Below are positions 55,501 through 64,000 of a stretch of DNA of 64,000 nucleotides, one piece after another; position 1 is the stretch's first letter; every line of letters begins with the position of its first letter. Both the position numbers and the translations under genes were made by a program. The notes below the pieces were generated by a model. That model was not told the origin of the DNA. It made no database searches and saw nothing but the letters and a program-made list of their open reading frames with translations. The stretch spans positions 992,001 to 1,056,000 of the forward strand of contig CAVRZD010000002.1 in NCBI GenBank assembly GCA_963725645.1. The letters run 5' to 3'. Source of the stretch: JALYZC01 sp963725645. GTDB lineage: Bacteria; Actinomycetota; Thermoleophilia; Solirubrobacterales; Solirubrobacteraceae.

Positions 55501-56482
55501 TCCTGCTCGACGCGGGAGTCGACGGTCCGCAGCAGTCCGGCGACGAGCCGCGGGCGATCGGCGAGTTCAGCGGCCCCGTGGCGGCGGCGGCGGCGTCGGT
55601 CGAGCTGGTCCACGACGGCAGCGTCATCGCCCGTGCGAGCTCCGGTCGCGCGCGCCGCGCGTTCGGCTGCTGGCACCGACGCGCAGGACCCGACTCCGCA
55701 CCGGGCGCTCCCTGGTCGTGCGCTGGCGAGGCACCGACCCGGAGGGCGATCGCGCTTCAGGCCACGGTCGACTTCTCGGCGAACAACGGGCGCACGTGGC
55801 GGACCGTTTCGATGGGCAAGAGCCGCGGCCACGTTTCGATCCCGTCGTCGATGCTCTCCGGCAGCAGGCGGGCGCGGGTGCGCGTCGAGCCTCAACGACG
55901 GGTTCAACCAGGTGACGGCGACGTCTCGGGCTTTCCTGGTCCAGGGCAACCGCCCGCAGGTCAGGATCATCGCGCCGGTGGCCGGCAGCCTGCTGCGCGT
56001 GGGCGATCGCACCTGCTCTCGGGTGTCGGCGACGGATGACCTCGACGTGTCGCTCAAGGGCCGGTCGCTCACGTGGTACGCCGGGCGCCGGCGGCTGGGT
56101 GCCGGGCCCGCGACTGAAGGTTCGCCTGCCGGCCGGGAAGCTCACCCTCCGCCTCGTCGCGCGCGGGTCGAACGGGCTGACCGCCGTGGCGTCGGTGCGG
56201 GTGAACGTGTCACCGCGCCGGCTGCGGGTCGTGAGCGTCTCGGTGCCCCAGCGGGTGAGCCACAAGGCCACGACGGTGACGGTGAAGCTGCGGACGTCGG
56301 ACCGGGCGATCCTGACGGCCGGCGGGCGGCGCTACGCGGTGCGGACCAGGACGACGAAGCTGAAGATCCGGCTGCCCAAACGGCCGTCGGCCGGGGTGCT
56401 CAAGGTCGGGTTCAAACTTGCCGCCGCCAGCCGCTCCGTGAAGGGCACGATCAAGGGCACGATCTCGGTGGTGCGGATATGA
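52515..56482 (+). pseudogene. secreted LamG/zinc-metalloprotease multidomain protein, frameshifted
   Basis: About 1,320 residues if read through 11 frame changes (near 52957, 54391, 54577, 55010, 55072, 55258, 55450, 55655, 55750, 55890, 56105). Signal peptide (TWIRVVAGVLALGALWIVAPAAQG), LamG/concanavalin domain (GQWHLDEASGPFADSSGNGLNA ... GDIDETRVYGRALSAGEI), Pro-rich linker, Ig-like repeat, then a zincin domain with HELGHFFTLPH (54876-54908) and a Met-turn LMSYC. HExxHxxxxxH has metzincin spacing but Thr where Gly is usual. C-terminal beta domains include ATVDFSANNGRTWRTVS. No internal stops remain after correction. Its TGA overlaps the radical SAM ATG. Confidence 0.7.
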
Positions 56483-57643
56483 GCGTCGAGCTGCGACCGC
56501 TGGGCGTGGCCTGCAATATCCAGTGCCAGTACTGCTACCAGAACCCGGAGCGCGACGCCGGGAACATCGCGCGCTCCTACGACCTCGAGGCGATGAAGGC
56601 CGCGGTCGAGCGGGAGGGCGGTCCGTTCACCCTCTTCGGCGGCGAGGCGCTCCTGCTCCCCGAGCCCGACCTGGAGAAGCTGTGGGCGTGGGGACTCGAG
56701 CGCTTCGACTCCAACAACGTCCAGACGAACGGCGTGCTCATCAACGACGAGCACGTTCGGATGTTCCGTCAGTACCAGGTGCAGGTCGGCATCTCCATCG
56801 ACGGGCCCGGCGAGCTCAACGACGCCCGCTGGAACGGCACGCTGGAGCGCACCCGGGAGGCGACCGCCAAGACGGAGGCCGCGATCGAGCGCCTGTGCCG
56901 CGAGGGGATGCCGCCCAGCCTGATCATCACGCTGCACCGGGTCAACGCGACGGCGGAGAAGCTGCCCGCCATGCACGACTGGCTGCGGAGGCTCGAGGCG
57001 ATGGGCATCGCCTCGGCTCGCCTGCACGTACTCGAGGTCGACCAGGAGGGCGTCGGAGCGGCCTACGCGCTCTCGACGGAGGAGAACCTGGTCGCCTTCT
57101 CGAGCTTCGCCGAGCTCGAGGACGAGCTCACCACCCTGAAGCTCGACCTGTTCGAGGACATGCGCAACCTGCTGCTGGGCACCGACGACAGCACGACCTG
57201 CGTCTGGAACGCCTGTGACCCCTACACCACCCGCGCCGTCCGCGGCGTCGAGGGCGCAGGGCCAGTCGAGCAACTGCGGCCGGACCAACAAGGACGGCGT
57301 CGATTTCGTCAAGGCGTCCGCCGAGGGCTTCGAGCGATACCTCGCCCTGTACCACACCCCGCAGGAGCACGGCGGATGCCGGGACTGCCGGTTCTTCCTG
57401 ATGTGCAAGGGCCAGTGCCCCGGCACGGCGATCGACGGCGACTGGCGAAACCGGACAGAGCACTGCGACCTGTGGAAGGCCCTGTTCCGCCAGCTGGAGG
57501 ATCGCCTGCTCGACGACGACCAGCTTCCGCTCTCGGCCAAGCCGGAACGCCACGACGTCGAGGCGGCGTTCCTCGACCTGTGGGCCCAGGGCCAGAACAC
57601 CACGATCGCGGGGGTCCTGCGCCAGATGGAGGACGATGCCTGA
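56479..57643 (+). CDS. radical SAM/SPASM peptide-modifying enzyme (one frameshift)
   Basis: About 387 residues. The radical SAM cluster motif is at the very N-terminus, CNIQCQYCY (Cys 12, 16, 19; CxxxCxxC), followed by FTLFGGEALLLPE (GGE motif), NVQTNGVLIN and VGISIDGPGELNDARW. The C-terminal SPASM-like part has CDPYTTRAV, CGRTNKDG, then CRDCRFFLMCKGQCPG and HCDLW, enough Cys for auxiliary 4Fe-4S clusters. One extra base near 57257 splits the frame just before CGRTNKDG. SPASM enzymes modify peptides post-translationally. It is coupled to the metalloprotease gene (ATGA) and overlaps the methyltransferase gene by 8 bp. Confidence 0.88.
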
Positions 57644-59202
57644 GGCGCTGCTCGAATCGGCCGACGCCCGCACGGCCAAGCCGACAGAAGGCGCCATGCA
57701 GCGGCTCGGTTTCACCCTGCACGACTTCACCCGGGTGGCGTGGGTGAGCGACCGGGCGCGAGAGACCTGGGCGCCTCGGCTCGAGCGCATCGGCACGGCC
57801 TGGGCCGAGATCGAGTGGCGCTCGGTGCTGGCGGGCGTCCGGTCCTGCGGGGTGACCATGGCCTCGCCGGAGGAGTTCCTGGCGCAGGCGCCCCGCTGGG
57901 CCGAGGCGGGCCTCGGCTCGTTGCCCGTGGAGATGGTGGGAGTGTCGGGCCAGCCCTACAGCGCGACGTCGGTTCGGCCGGAGCCGGGCCAACCGTTCCA
58001 CTTTCGCTTGGTGCTCGGTGAGCCCGAGGCGCTGGCGGCGTTCAAGGCGTGCTGGGACGACGGCGACCAGGCCGCGATCGGCGCTGCATTGGGCTACCCG
58101 CCGTGCTGCCGCGAGTTCTTCCGTCGAGTCTGGGTCGACGACGCGATGGTCGACACCACCTGGCCGATGGCGATCGCCACCGGGGAACGGACCGAGGACT
58201 GCGCCGTCGCCATCGACGGGCCCGCGCAGGCCAACATCCTCTGGCGCTGGATGGGCGCGCGAGCGGTGCCCCACCTTCCCTGCCGCTGCGACTGCCCCGC
58301 CACCGTGAAGCTCGCCGACGAGATGCTCGCGGTCGGCCGGGAGTCGGGGTTCGACCAGGAGATGGACTGGTTGCTCGAGGTGCTGTCGTGGCCGTTGGAG
58401 TGGTCCGCGCTGCACGGCATCGCCGAGATCAAGACGCCCGTGCTCAAGGTCGTCACCCGCACCGATGCCACGTCCCCGGCGCTACGTGGTGCGCCGGGCG
58501 GGCGAGGCCTATCCCGCCGAGGGCGCGCGCGGCCTCTCGTTCCCGCTGCGGCAGCCGGTCAAGCTGCGCATCAGCGAGTCCCACGGTTTCAAACAGGGAC
58601 TGGAGCACGCCGTCCGCACCCCGCCGCCGAGCTGGTACGCCAGCGACAACGGGTTTGCGTCCGAGGCGGCGATGGACGATGCCCATCGCCCGATCGTGGC
58701 ACTTGCGGCATCCGCCCTGGCCGGCCGCGGGGGCCGCGTGATGGACTTCGGCTGCGGGAACGGAGCGCTCCTCAAGAAGCTCGCGGCCGCCGTGCCCGGC
58801 GTCATCCCCTTCGGAATCGACGCCGAGCCGGCGCGAATCAAGCACGCGCGGCTGCTCCAGCCCGACTTCAGGTCCAATTTCCTCGTGGGCGACATCCTGG
58901 ACGCCGAGGTGGATGCCGGGCAGCCATGGGACGAGGGGAGCCGCTTCGCGCTCGGCATCATCATGCCCGGCCGGCTGCTCGAGACGGGCACCGACCGCGC
59001 GAATGCGATCCGCGAGCGGCTCCGGAGGTCCTGCGATCGGGTGCTCGTCTACGCCTACGGAGACTGGCTCGCTTCCACGAGCCTCGCCGAGCTCGCCGAC
59101 CAGGCGGGCCTTACGCCGCTGGGCGAGCCCAACGGCGACCGAGTCGCCCTCGCCACCGTATCCACCCACCACGCCGAGGAGGTCTGCCATGACGTCCGAT
59201 GA
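57636..59202 (+). CDS. Cys-Cys domain / SAM methyltransferase fusion (one frameshift)
   Basis: About 521 residues. The N-terminal half (to about 280) is an unusual domain with ALGYPPCCREFFRRVW and a later CRCDCPATV; the GYPxCC motif recalls DUF483-type proteins, not verified. The C-terminal half is a class I methyltransferase: GRVMDFGCGNGALLKKLAAAVPGVIPFGIDAEPARIKHA (SAM loop), FLVGDILDAEVD, LGIIMPGRLLE. The join near 58482 needs one base removed (TRTDATSP then RYVVRRAG); otherwise an ATG at 58465 would give a separate methyltransferase. Its end overlaps the His-rich lipoprotein gene by 14 bp, so the products probably act together. Confidence 0.75.
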
Positions 59203-59734
59203 CGGCCGGGATGAACGTCCGTCCGAGGACCGAGAGCGAAGCGAGCGAGCGCTCGACTTCTCGCGACGGGAGCTGCTGCGCGCGGGCTCGGCCGTCCCGG
59301 TCGTGCTGTCCGCGGGGTGGCTCGCCGCATGCGGCGGCGGCTCGCACGGCGACTCTCACGGCGACCACACCGATCAGCACCACGACACCGCGCACACGGA
59401 CAGCCACACCGACGGCAGCCAGCACACCGACAGCAGCAACGCGCACAGCGACACGCACAGCGACAGCGGCGGTGGGCACAGCGACAACACGCACAGCGAC
59501 ACCAAGCACAGCGACACCAAGCACAGCGACAACACGCACAGCGACACGCCCAACCACAACGACAGTGGCAACCACCAGGACGGCACGCGCCACGGCGATG
59601 CCAGCTCACACGCGGACCGCACCGGAAACATTCACGGTGACTCCGGCGGCCCGGTCCACCACGTCGACGGAGGACAGGAGCACACCGACACCTTCCACGA
59701 GGACTCCAACACCCCGACGCACTTCGACAACTGA
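59189..59734 (+). CDS. His-Xaa-Asp repeat Tat lipoprotein, candidate modified peptide
   Basis: 181 residues. After a charged N-terminus comes a Tat signal (SRRELLRAG, residues 25-33) with hydrophobic core and a lipobox LAAC (Cys 48), so the product should be exported folded and lipid-anchored. From residue 53 to 180 the chain is built of 23 His-Xaa-Asp tripeptides (HGD, HTD, HHD, seven HSD in a row of similar units, HND, HQD, HAD, HVD, HED, HFD) separated by one to six small residues. No other domain. ATG 59189 follows GAGGAGG and lies inside the methyltransferase gene. Such repeats would bind transition metals; the adjacent radical SAM/SPASM enzyme suggests they are modified. It parallels, but is not, the His-Xaa-Ser (Hxs) system. 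Confidence 0.75.
   Translation: MTSDDGRDERPSEDRERSERALDFSRRELLRAGSAVPVVLSAGWLAACGGGSHGDSHGDHTDQHHDTAHTDSHTDGSQHTDSSNAHSDTHSDSGGGHSDNTHSDTKHSDTKHSDNTHSDTPNHNDSGNHQDGTRHGDASSHADRTGNIHGDSGGPVHHVDGGQEHTDTFHEDSNTPTHFDN
59477..59548 (+). repeat. 15-bp tandem coding repeat
   Basis: Four head-to-tail 15-mers, CACAGCGACAACACG, CACAGCGACACCAAG (twice) and CACAGCGACAACACG, then a 12-bp partial unit. Each encodes His-Ser-Asp plus two polar residues. The near identity at third positions shows recent slippage duplication within the lipoprotein gene. Confidence 0.85.
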
Positions 59735-59785
59735 TCGCGTTGGCTGACGCTGAAGGAACCGGGGGACGCGAAGCCTGGGATCCGG

Positions 59786-62698
59786 TCAGTTCGCGTCGAT
59801 CGCCTCGGCCACGTCCTCGTCGAGCGCGCGGGCCAGGCGACCGCGAGACCCGCGGCCCGAGAGGCCGAGCTTGGCGTAGACGTGGGTGAGGTGCGTCTCG
59901 ATGGTCTTGAGGCTCACGTAGAACTCCTGGGCGATCTCCGGGTTGCTCACCCCTCGCGCGGCCAGCCGCGCAACCCGCAGCTCGGAGGCCGTCAGCGCCT
60001 CGCGCCCCGTGCGCGCCGTGCGCCGCGGTCGCCCGCCGGCGGCCCGCAGCTCCTCCTGGCTGCGGGTGGCGAGTCGCTCGGCGCCGCAGCGCCGGGCCAG
60101 ATCCATGCCGGCCTCGAGCTCGGGGCGGGCCTCGGCGCGGCGCTGGCGGCGGCGCAGTGCTGCGCCGAGCTCGACGCGGGACCGCGCGTGCTCGAGGCGT
60201 GCCTCGGTGCTTTCGAGCACGGCGATCGATTCGCGCAGCAGCTCGATGCCCTGTTCGCCGCCCTCGAGGACGCCGACGGTGCGCAGCGCGACCCCCGTTG
60301 GACGGGGGAAGTCGGTCGCGCGGGCCAGCTCGAGCTCCTCGGCGGCCAGTGCGAGCGCCTGTCGGTGGTCCTTGGCCGGCAGTGCCATCGCGAGCGCCGA
60401 GCGCCAACTCGAGAACACGGGCCCGAACTTCAGAGCGGTGGCGATCCGTCCGGCCTCGCGCAGGTCGGCGATCCCGGACTCGCGATCCTGGCGCGCCAGC
60501 CGAAGTCGGCCCCGCACCTGGAGAAGCATCGCTCCCGTCCAGGTGCGCATGAACACCGGGTCGAGCTCAAGGGTCTCGACGAGCCCGGCCGCGTCGTGCA
60601 GGCTCGAGCGCTCGAGGATCGCATCCTGGACGAAGTAGATGGGGGTGAGGACGATCATGGGCATCTCTGCCGCGGCGGCCAGGTCCAGGACGGTCAGAAG
60701 CTCGGCCTCCGCCGCCACGAGCTCGCCGCGCCGGGCGTGAACCCATGCCCGGAAGCAGATCGCGGCCAGGCGAGCGGCGGGCGCGCCGTGCCGCTGGCCC
60801 GCTTCGTCGACCTGCTCGCCGACCTTGAGCGCGCGGTCGAGGGCCTCGACCTCGATCAGGGCGCCCAGGAGCTGGCCCGACGGCCAGGCGCCCACGCGCT
60901 CGGCCAGAAGGTGGCCACCCTCGAGCGCGCGATCGACGAGCGCCAGGACCTCCTTCGCAGGGGCGCCACGCGCCGCCGTGATGGCGGCGAGCAGGGCGGC
61001 GAGGGCATGAGCGGCCCATTCGTCTCGCTGGGCCAGCTCGCGGTATCGCGGCAACGCACGGTCGAAGTCCTCGACGAACGCCGGGTCGTAGGCCTCGATC
61101 ACGGCGCGCAGGGCGGCGACCTCCGTGGCCAGCTCCGGATGGGCGTCTGCGACCTCCCGTTCGGCGCGGCCCGCGACGGCCAGGGCTGCGTCCCACTGCC
61201 CGGCGTGGCCCAGGAGGTCGCCCAGCGCGACCGCGATCTGCGTCCGCTGGCGAGGGTCGGTCGAGCGCGCGAGCGCCGCCTGGAGATGGGGGATCGCCTC
61301 CGCGTCGCGCAGGGCGAACTCGGTCATCCCCATCTGCGTCAGGATCGCGGCCTCGGGTGGCTCCGGCGCCTGCTCGGAGAGTGCGCGTCGAAACCACCGG
61401 ATCGCCTCGTCGGGCGCGGCCTGGGAGAGGGCGTCCTGCCCGGCTTCGAACAGGCTCGTGGCGACCGCGCTGCACCCCGCGGGCGGCACGACGGCCAGGT
61501 GCGCGGCCACGGCCTCCGCCGGGGCCCCGGCGTCCCGGAGCAGCGCTGCGGCCGCGGCGTGGGCGCGCTGGCGGTCGGTCTCGGGTTGGGCGTCGTAGAC
61601 CGAGCGGCGCACCAGTGGGTGCACGAAGGCGATCGGGTCCTCCTCCGCCAGCACGTCGATGCGCCGGAGCCGGTGGGCGATGTCGCCGGCCGCCGAACGC
61701 TCCATGCCGGCCAAATCGGCGGCCGTGGCGAGTCGCGTGCCATCTCCCAGCACCGCCATCGCCGTGGTCAGGGTCGGCGCCGCTTCGGCCACGCGCGCGA
61801 TGCGGCGCACCACCCGATCACCGAGCGACGGCACCGAGGCGCGCCGGACCAGCGCAGCCGGGTCGACGTCGGTGTGCAGCCCGTTGCTGCTCAGGGTCCG
61901 CAGCAGCTCCTCGAGGTAGAGCGGGTTGCCGGCGCTGGCCGTGGCGAAGGCCGCGCAGACGGCGTCATCGGCGGATGCAAGCCGGCGCCGCACGATGCGC
62001 GCGACCGAGTCCTCGTGCAGCGGGCTGACGGTGAGACGGAGCGCGTTCGGGTGGGCGCGCAGCTCGTCCAGGAGCGCCATCGGAGCCCCGGGCTCGGCCG
62101 GGCGGAATGTCGCGATGACGCCAAACGACGCATCGGCCGCGCGCGCCGCGAGGAAGTTGAGCGCCCTCAGTGACGACGCGTCGGCCCAATGGGTGTCGTC
62201 CAGAACGAGCAGCAGCGGCCGATCGACCGTCAGGTTGACGGCGAGCCAGTAGATGCCGTTGAGCACGGCGAAGCCGGCCGCGGCACGATCGCTCGGCGCG
62301 GCCGGATCCGGGGCGAGGACCCATTCGGCCGGGCCTGCGGCGCCCGCCAGAAGTCGCTCCCGCTCCGCGGGGGCCGCCGCGGTCAGGGTCGGCTCGAACA
62401 GCTGGCGCATCACCCCGAACGCGTACTCGCGCTCGAGCTCGCTGCCCCGCGCTCGCAGCACGCGCAGCCCACCGTCCTCGGCCATCAGGGAGGCCGCGCC
62501 CGCGAGCGCGCTCTTGCCGGTGCCCGGGGCGCCCTCGAGCACGGTCGGCCGACCACGGCCCGAATGCAGTCCGTCGAGTGTGGCGGCGAGGGCGTGCAGC
62601 TCGGCCTCCCGTTCCAGGAGCTGAAGCTCGCCTGAGCCGTCCACGTCTCCGATGCGGTGCGCGGGAATAAGAACGATCAGGGTACCTCCCCGAGGCAA
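59786..62698 (-). CDS. LuxR-family regulator with AAA ATPase domain (LAL type)
   Basis: 970 residues. Residues about 25-190: AAA_16-like ATPase with REAELHALAATLDGL, Walker A EGAPGTGKSALAGAA and LLLVLDDTHWADASSLRALNFLAA (Walker B). Then a long helical TPR-like region (about 380-890). The C-terminal LuxR HTH reads LTASELRVARLAARGVSNPEIAQEFYVSLKTIETHLTHVYAKLGLSGR. These large ATP-binding regulators sense a ligand and activate nearby genes. The start is uncertain: TTG at 62698, or GTG at 62644. Convergent to the His-rich lipoprotein gene, so it is a candidate regulator of that operon. Confidence 0.9.
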   Translation of the reverse strand: MPRGGTLIVLIPAHRIGDVDGSGELQLLEREAELHALAATLDGLHSGRGRPTVLEGAPGTGKSALAGAASLMAEDGGLRVLRARGSELEREYAFGVMRQLFEPTLTAAAPAERERLLAGAAGPAEWVLAPDPAAPSDRAAAGFAVLNGIYWLAVNLTVDRPLLLVLDDTHWADASSLRALNFLAARAADASFGVIATFRPAEPGAPMALLDELRAHPNALRLTVSPLHEDSVARIVRRRLASADDAVCAAFATASAGNPLYLEELLRTLSSNGLHTDVDPAALVRRASVPSLGDRVVRRIARVAEAAPTLTTAMAVLGDGTRLATAADLAGMERSAAGDIAHRLRRIDVLAEEDPIAFVHPLVRRSVYDAQPETDRQRAHAAAAALLRDAGAPAEAVAAHLAVVPPAGCSAVATSLFEAGQDALSQAAPDEAIRWFRRALSEQAPEPPEAAILTQMGMTEFALRDAEAIPHLQAALARSTDPRQRTQIAVALGDLLGHAGQWDAALAVAGRAEREVADAHPELATEVAALRAVIEAYDPAFVEDFDRALPRYRELAQRDEWAAHALAALLAAITAARGAPAKEVLALVDRALEGGHLLAERVGAWPSGQLLGALIEVEALDRALKVGEQVDEAGQRHGAPAARLAAICFRAWVHARRGELVAAEAELLTVLDLAAAAEMPMIVLTPIYFVQDAILERSSLHDAAGLVETLELDPVFMRTWTGAMLLQVRGRLRLARQDRESGIADLREAGRIATALKFGPVFSSWRSALAMALPAKDHRQALALAAEELELARATDFPRPTGVALRTVGVLEGGEQGIELLRESIAVLESTEARLEHARSRVELGAALRRRQRRAEARPELEAGMDLARRCGAERLATRSQEELRAAGGRPRRTARTGREALTASELRVARLAARGVSNPEIAQEFYVSLKTIETHLTHVYAKLGLSGRGSRGRLARALDEDVAEAIDAN

Positions 62699-62730
62699 AT
62701 CGATGCGAGGGACGCCACCGAGGGCGAGGA

Positions 62731-63849
62731 ATGGTCGCGCTGCATGCGAGGATCCGGGCGATGAGCGGTGAGCGCAGAGAGGGGTGGGGGCCGGGAACTC
62801 GGGCCGTCCGCGCCGGCATGCCCGACGGGGCTCCGGGCGATCCGTTTCTGCCCGGCCCCGAGTTCGCAGGGCCCTTCCACCTGCCCGGCGACCCGGCGGG
62901 GGCGCCCTACAGCTACGGGCGCTACGGCAATCCGACCTGGTCGAACTATGAGGATGCGCTGGGCGAGCTCGAGGGCGGCGAGGCGGTCGTGTTCCCTTCG
63001 GGCATGGCGGCGATCACCGCCGTGCTCTACGTGTTCGCCGGGGAGGACGACCCCGCGCCCGTCGCGGTCCCCGGCGACGGCTACTTCATGACACGCCGCG
63101 TCGCGGCCCGGATGTGCGCCGCCCGGGGTCTCGGCGTGCGGCTCGTGTCCACCGACACGCGGGCGATCGTCGACGCGTTGGGGGGCGTCGGACTTGCGAT
63201 CGTCGAGACGCCGAGCAACCCCGGCCTTGAGACATGCGACATCGCCGCGGTGGCCGAGGCCGCGCACGCCGACGGCGCACTGGTGGCCGTCGACAACACG
63301 CTCGCGACGCCGCTGCGCCAGCGCCCGCTCGACCTCGGCGCGGACTTCTCGGTGTGCGCGGGGACCAAGGCGCTGGCTGGTCACGCGGACCTCCTGATCG
63401 GCCACGTCGCCACACGCGACGCCGACCGGGCCGAGGCGCTGCGCGCCTGGCGGCGGCAGGTCGGCTCGATCCCGGGGCCCTTCGAGGTCTGGCTTGCGCA
63501 CCGGTCGCTCGCCACGCTCGGCGTGCGGCTGGAGCGCCAGGAGGCGAACGCAGGCGCGCTGGTGGAGATGCTGGCGGCGCGCTCCGATGTCGCCGACGTA
63601 CGTCACCCCGGCGTCGCCGGCGTGATCGGCTTCGACGCCGGGGGGCGCGAGCGGGCGGAGGCCTTCCTCGCGGCCTGCGCGCTGGTGATCGAGGCCACGA
63701 GCTTCGGCGGCGTGCACACCACCGCGGAGCGCCGGGCGCGCTGGGAGGGCGACGAGATCCCCGAGGGCTGGATTCGCCTCAGCGCGGGCATCGAGGACGC
63801 CGCCGACGTCTGCGCCGACGTGGCGCGCGCGCTCGACGCCACGGCCTGA
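62731..63849 (+). CDS. cystathionine gamma-lyase/synthase-like PLP enzyme
   Basis: 372 residues, Cys/Met-metabolism PLP family. GTRAVRAGMP, YSYGRYGNPTWSNYEDALGELEGGEAVVFPSGMAAITAVLY (PLP phosphate site), LAIVETPSNPGLETCDIAAVAEAAH, VAVDNTLATPLRQRPLDLGADFSVCAGTKALAGHADLLIG with the PLP Lys in GTKAL, and SLGGVH-like SFGGVHTTAERRARW followed by IRLSAGIED near the C-terminus. The reaction (lyase or synthase) cannot be settled. ATG 62731 has a GAGG before it; 62761 is an alternative. Divergent from the LuxR gene. Confidence 0.9.
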   Translation: MVALHARIRAMSGERREGWGPGTRAVRAGMPDGAPGDPFLPGPEFAGPFHLPGDPAGAPYSYGRYGNPTWSNYEDALGELEGGEAVVFPSGMAAITAVLYVFAGEDDPAPVAVPGDGYFMTRRVAARMCAARGLGVRLVSTDTRAIVDALGGVGLAIVETPSNPGLETCDIAAVAEAAHADGALVAVDNTLATPLRQRPLDLGADFSVCAGTKALAGHADLLIGHVATRDADRAEALRAWRRQVGSIPGPFEVWLAHRSLATLGVRLERQEANAGALVEMLAARSDVADVRHPGVAGVIGFDAGGRERAEAFLAACALVIEATSFGGVHTTAERRARWEGDEIPEGWIRLSAGIEDAADVCADVARALDATA

Positions 63850-63878
63850 CCCGGGGCGAACGCGTCGGGGGCCGGGCC

Positions 63879-63884
63879 TATGCT
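63879..63884 (+). promoter_or_regulatory. -10 hexamer of radA
   Basis: TATGCT 8 nt before the ATG at 63893, the same arrangement as at tilS, hpt and lysS. Confidence 0.45.
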
Positions 63885-63892
63885 CGGAGAAG

Positions 63893-64000
63893 ATGCCGCG
63901 CCCCGGCCACGATCCACGTCTGCTCCGCCTGCGGGCACACCGAGGCCAAGTGGCACGGCCAGTGCCCCGGCTGCGGGGAATGGAACACGCTCGTCGAGGA
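63893..64000 (+). CDS. radA: DNA repair protein RadA, N-terminus (partial)
   Basis: The window ends inside this gene. The visible part is the RadA zinc finger: TIHVCSACGHTEAKWHGQCPGCGEWNTLVEE, with the two CxxC pairs. The ATG at 63893 is in a different frame (MPRP, then an extra base near 63905); no other start lies in the zinc-finger frame. RadA is a RecA-like branch-migration ATPase. It normally follows clpC and precedes disA. Confidence 0.85.
   Translation, partial: MPRPGHDPRLLRLRAHRGQVARPVPRLRGMEHARRG

Noticed and set aside
58465..59202. Methyltransferase as a separate gene starting at ATG 58465
   Set aside because: Removing one base joins the two parts smoothly (TRTDATSP-RYVVRRAG), and the region has many similar single-base shifts; a separate gene remains possible.
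59440..59560. Short tandem repeats as a CRISPR array
   Set aside because: Units are 15 bp with no spacers and keep the reading frame of a His-Ser-Asp repeat protein.

Overview
The window is high-GC (roughly 70% or more), densely coded bacterial DNA. Strong G/C third positions, many GTG starts, 4-bp ATGA/GTGA gene overlaps and TAnnnT -10 hexamers 6-9 nt before start codons point to Actinobacteria. A deep lineage such as Thermoleophilia/Solirubrobacterales is my guess from protein style and has not been tested. No rRNA, tRNA, CRISPR array, phage or transposase was found.

Layout. 0-3 kb: end of an unknown gene, a frameshifted beta-oxidation enzyme (hydroxyacyl-CoA dehydrogenase plus enoyl-CoA hydratase) and a sirtuin. 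3-8.9 kb: a conserved unknown protein, a large secreted cell-wall hydrolase, a coiled-coil/SCP2 pair and a MerR-HTH/nucleotide-cyclase fusion. From 9 kb a classical housekeeping series runs through the window: tilS-hpt-ftsH ... folP-folB ... folK-pdxH-(GST)-coaX-dusB-greA-lysS ... clpC ... radA. It matches the conserved order known around tilS-ftsH-folP-dusB-lysS-clpC-radA in Gram-positives, but is interrupted by accessory blocks.

Block 1 (13.5-19.6 kb): MFS pump + MerR + Usp, then a TetR-controlled hotdog/hydrolase/NTF2 operon. Block 2 (20.9-24.6 kb): TetR + MmpL-type transporter + SnoaL-like and SRPBCC-like proteins, separating folB from folK. Block 3 (30.6-48.4 kb): a potassium region with a KimA-like permease, two kdpA genes, kdpF, a fused KdpC-KdpB protein, two stand-alone KdpD sensor halves, Usp-like proteins, a DUF2254 membrane protein, a KdpE-like regulator and a separate KdpD-type kinase. 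Block 4 (51.4-63.9 kb, between clpC and radA): the most unusual part. A secreted von Willebrand A protein is followed by a tightly overlapped operon: a secreted LamG/zinc-metalloprotease, a radical SAM/SPASM enzyme, a Cys-Cys domain fused to a methyltransferase, and a Tat/lipoprotein precursor carrying 23 His-Xaa-Asp tripeptides. A LuxR-type AAA regulator and a cystathionine lyase-like enzyme follow. I read this operon as a candidate peptide-modification system: the enzyme pair would modify the His-rich lipoprotein before export.

About 28 single-base frameshifts are clustered in 0.6-2.6, 34.1, 44.5-44.8 and 51.2-63.9 kb, with none seen in 3-34 kb. Once corrected, the frames show no internal stops, so I read them as consensus errors rather than gene decay, and describe the affected genes as continuous proteins.
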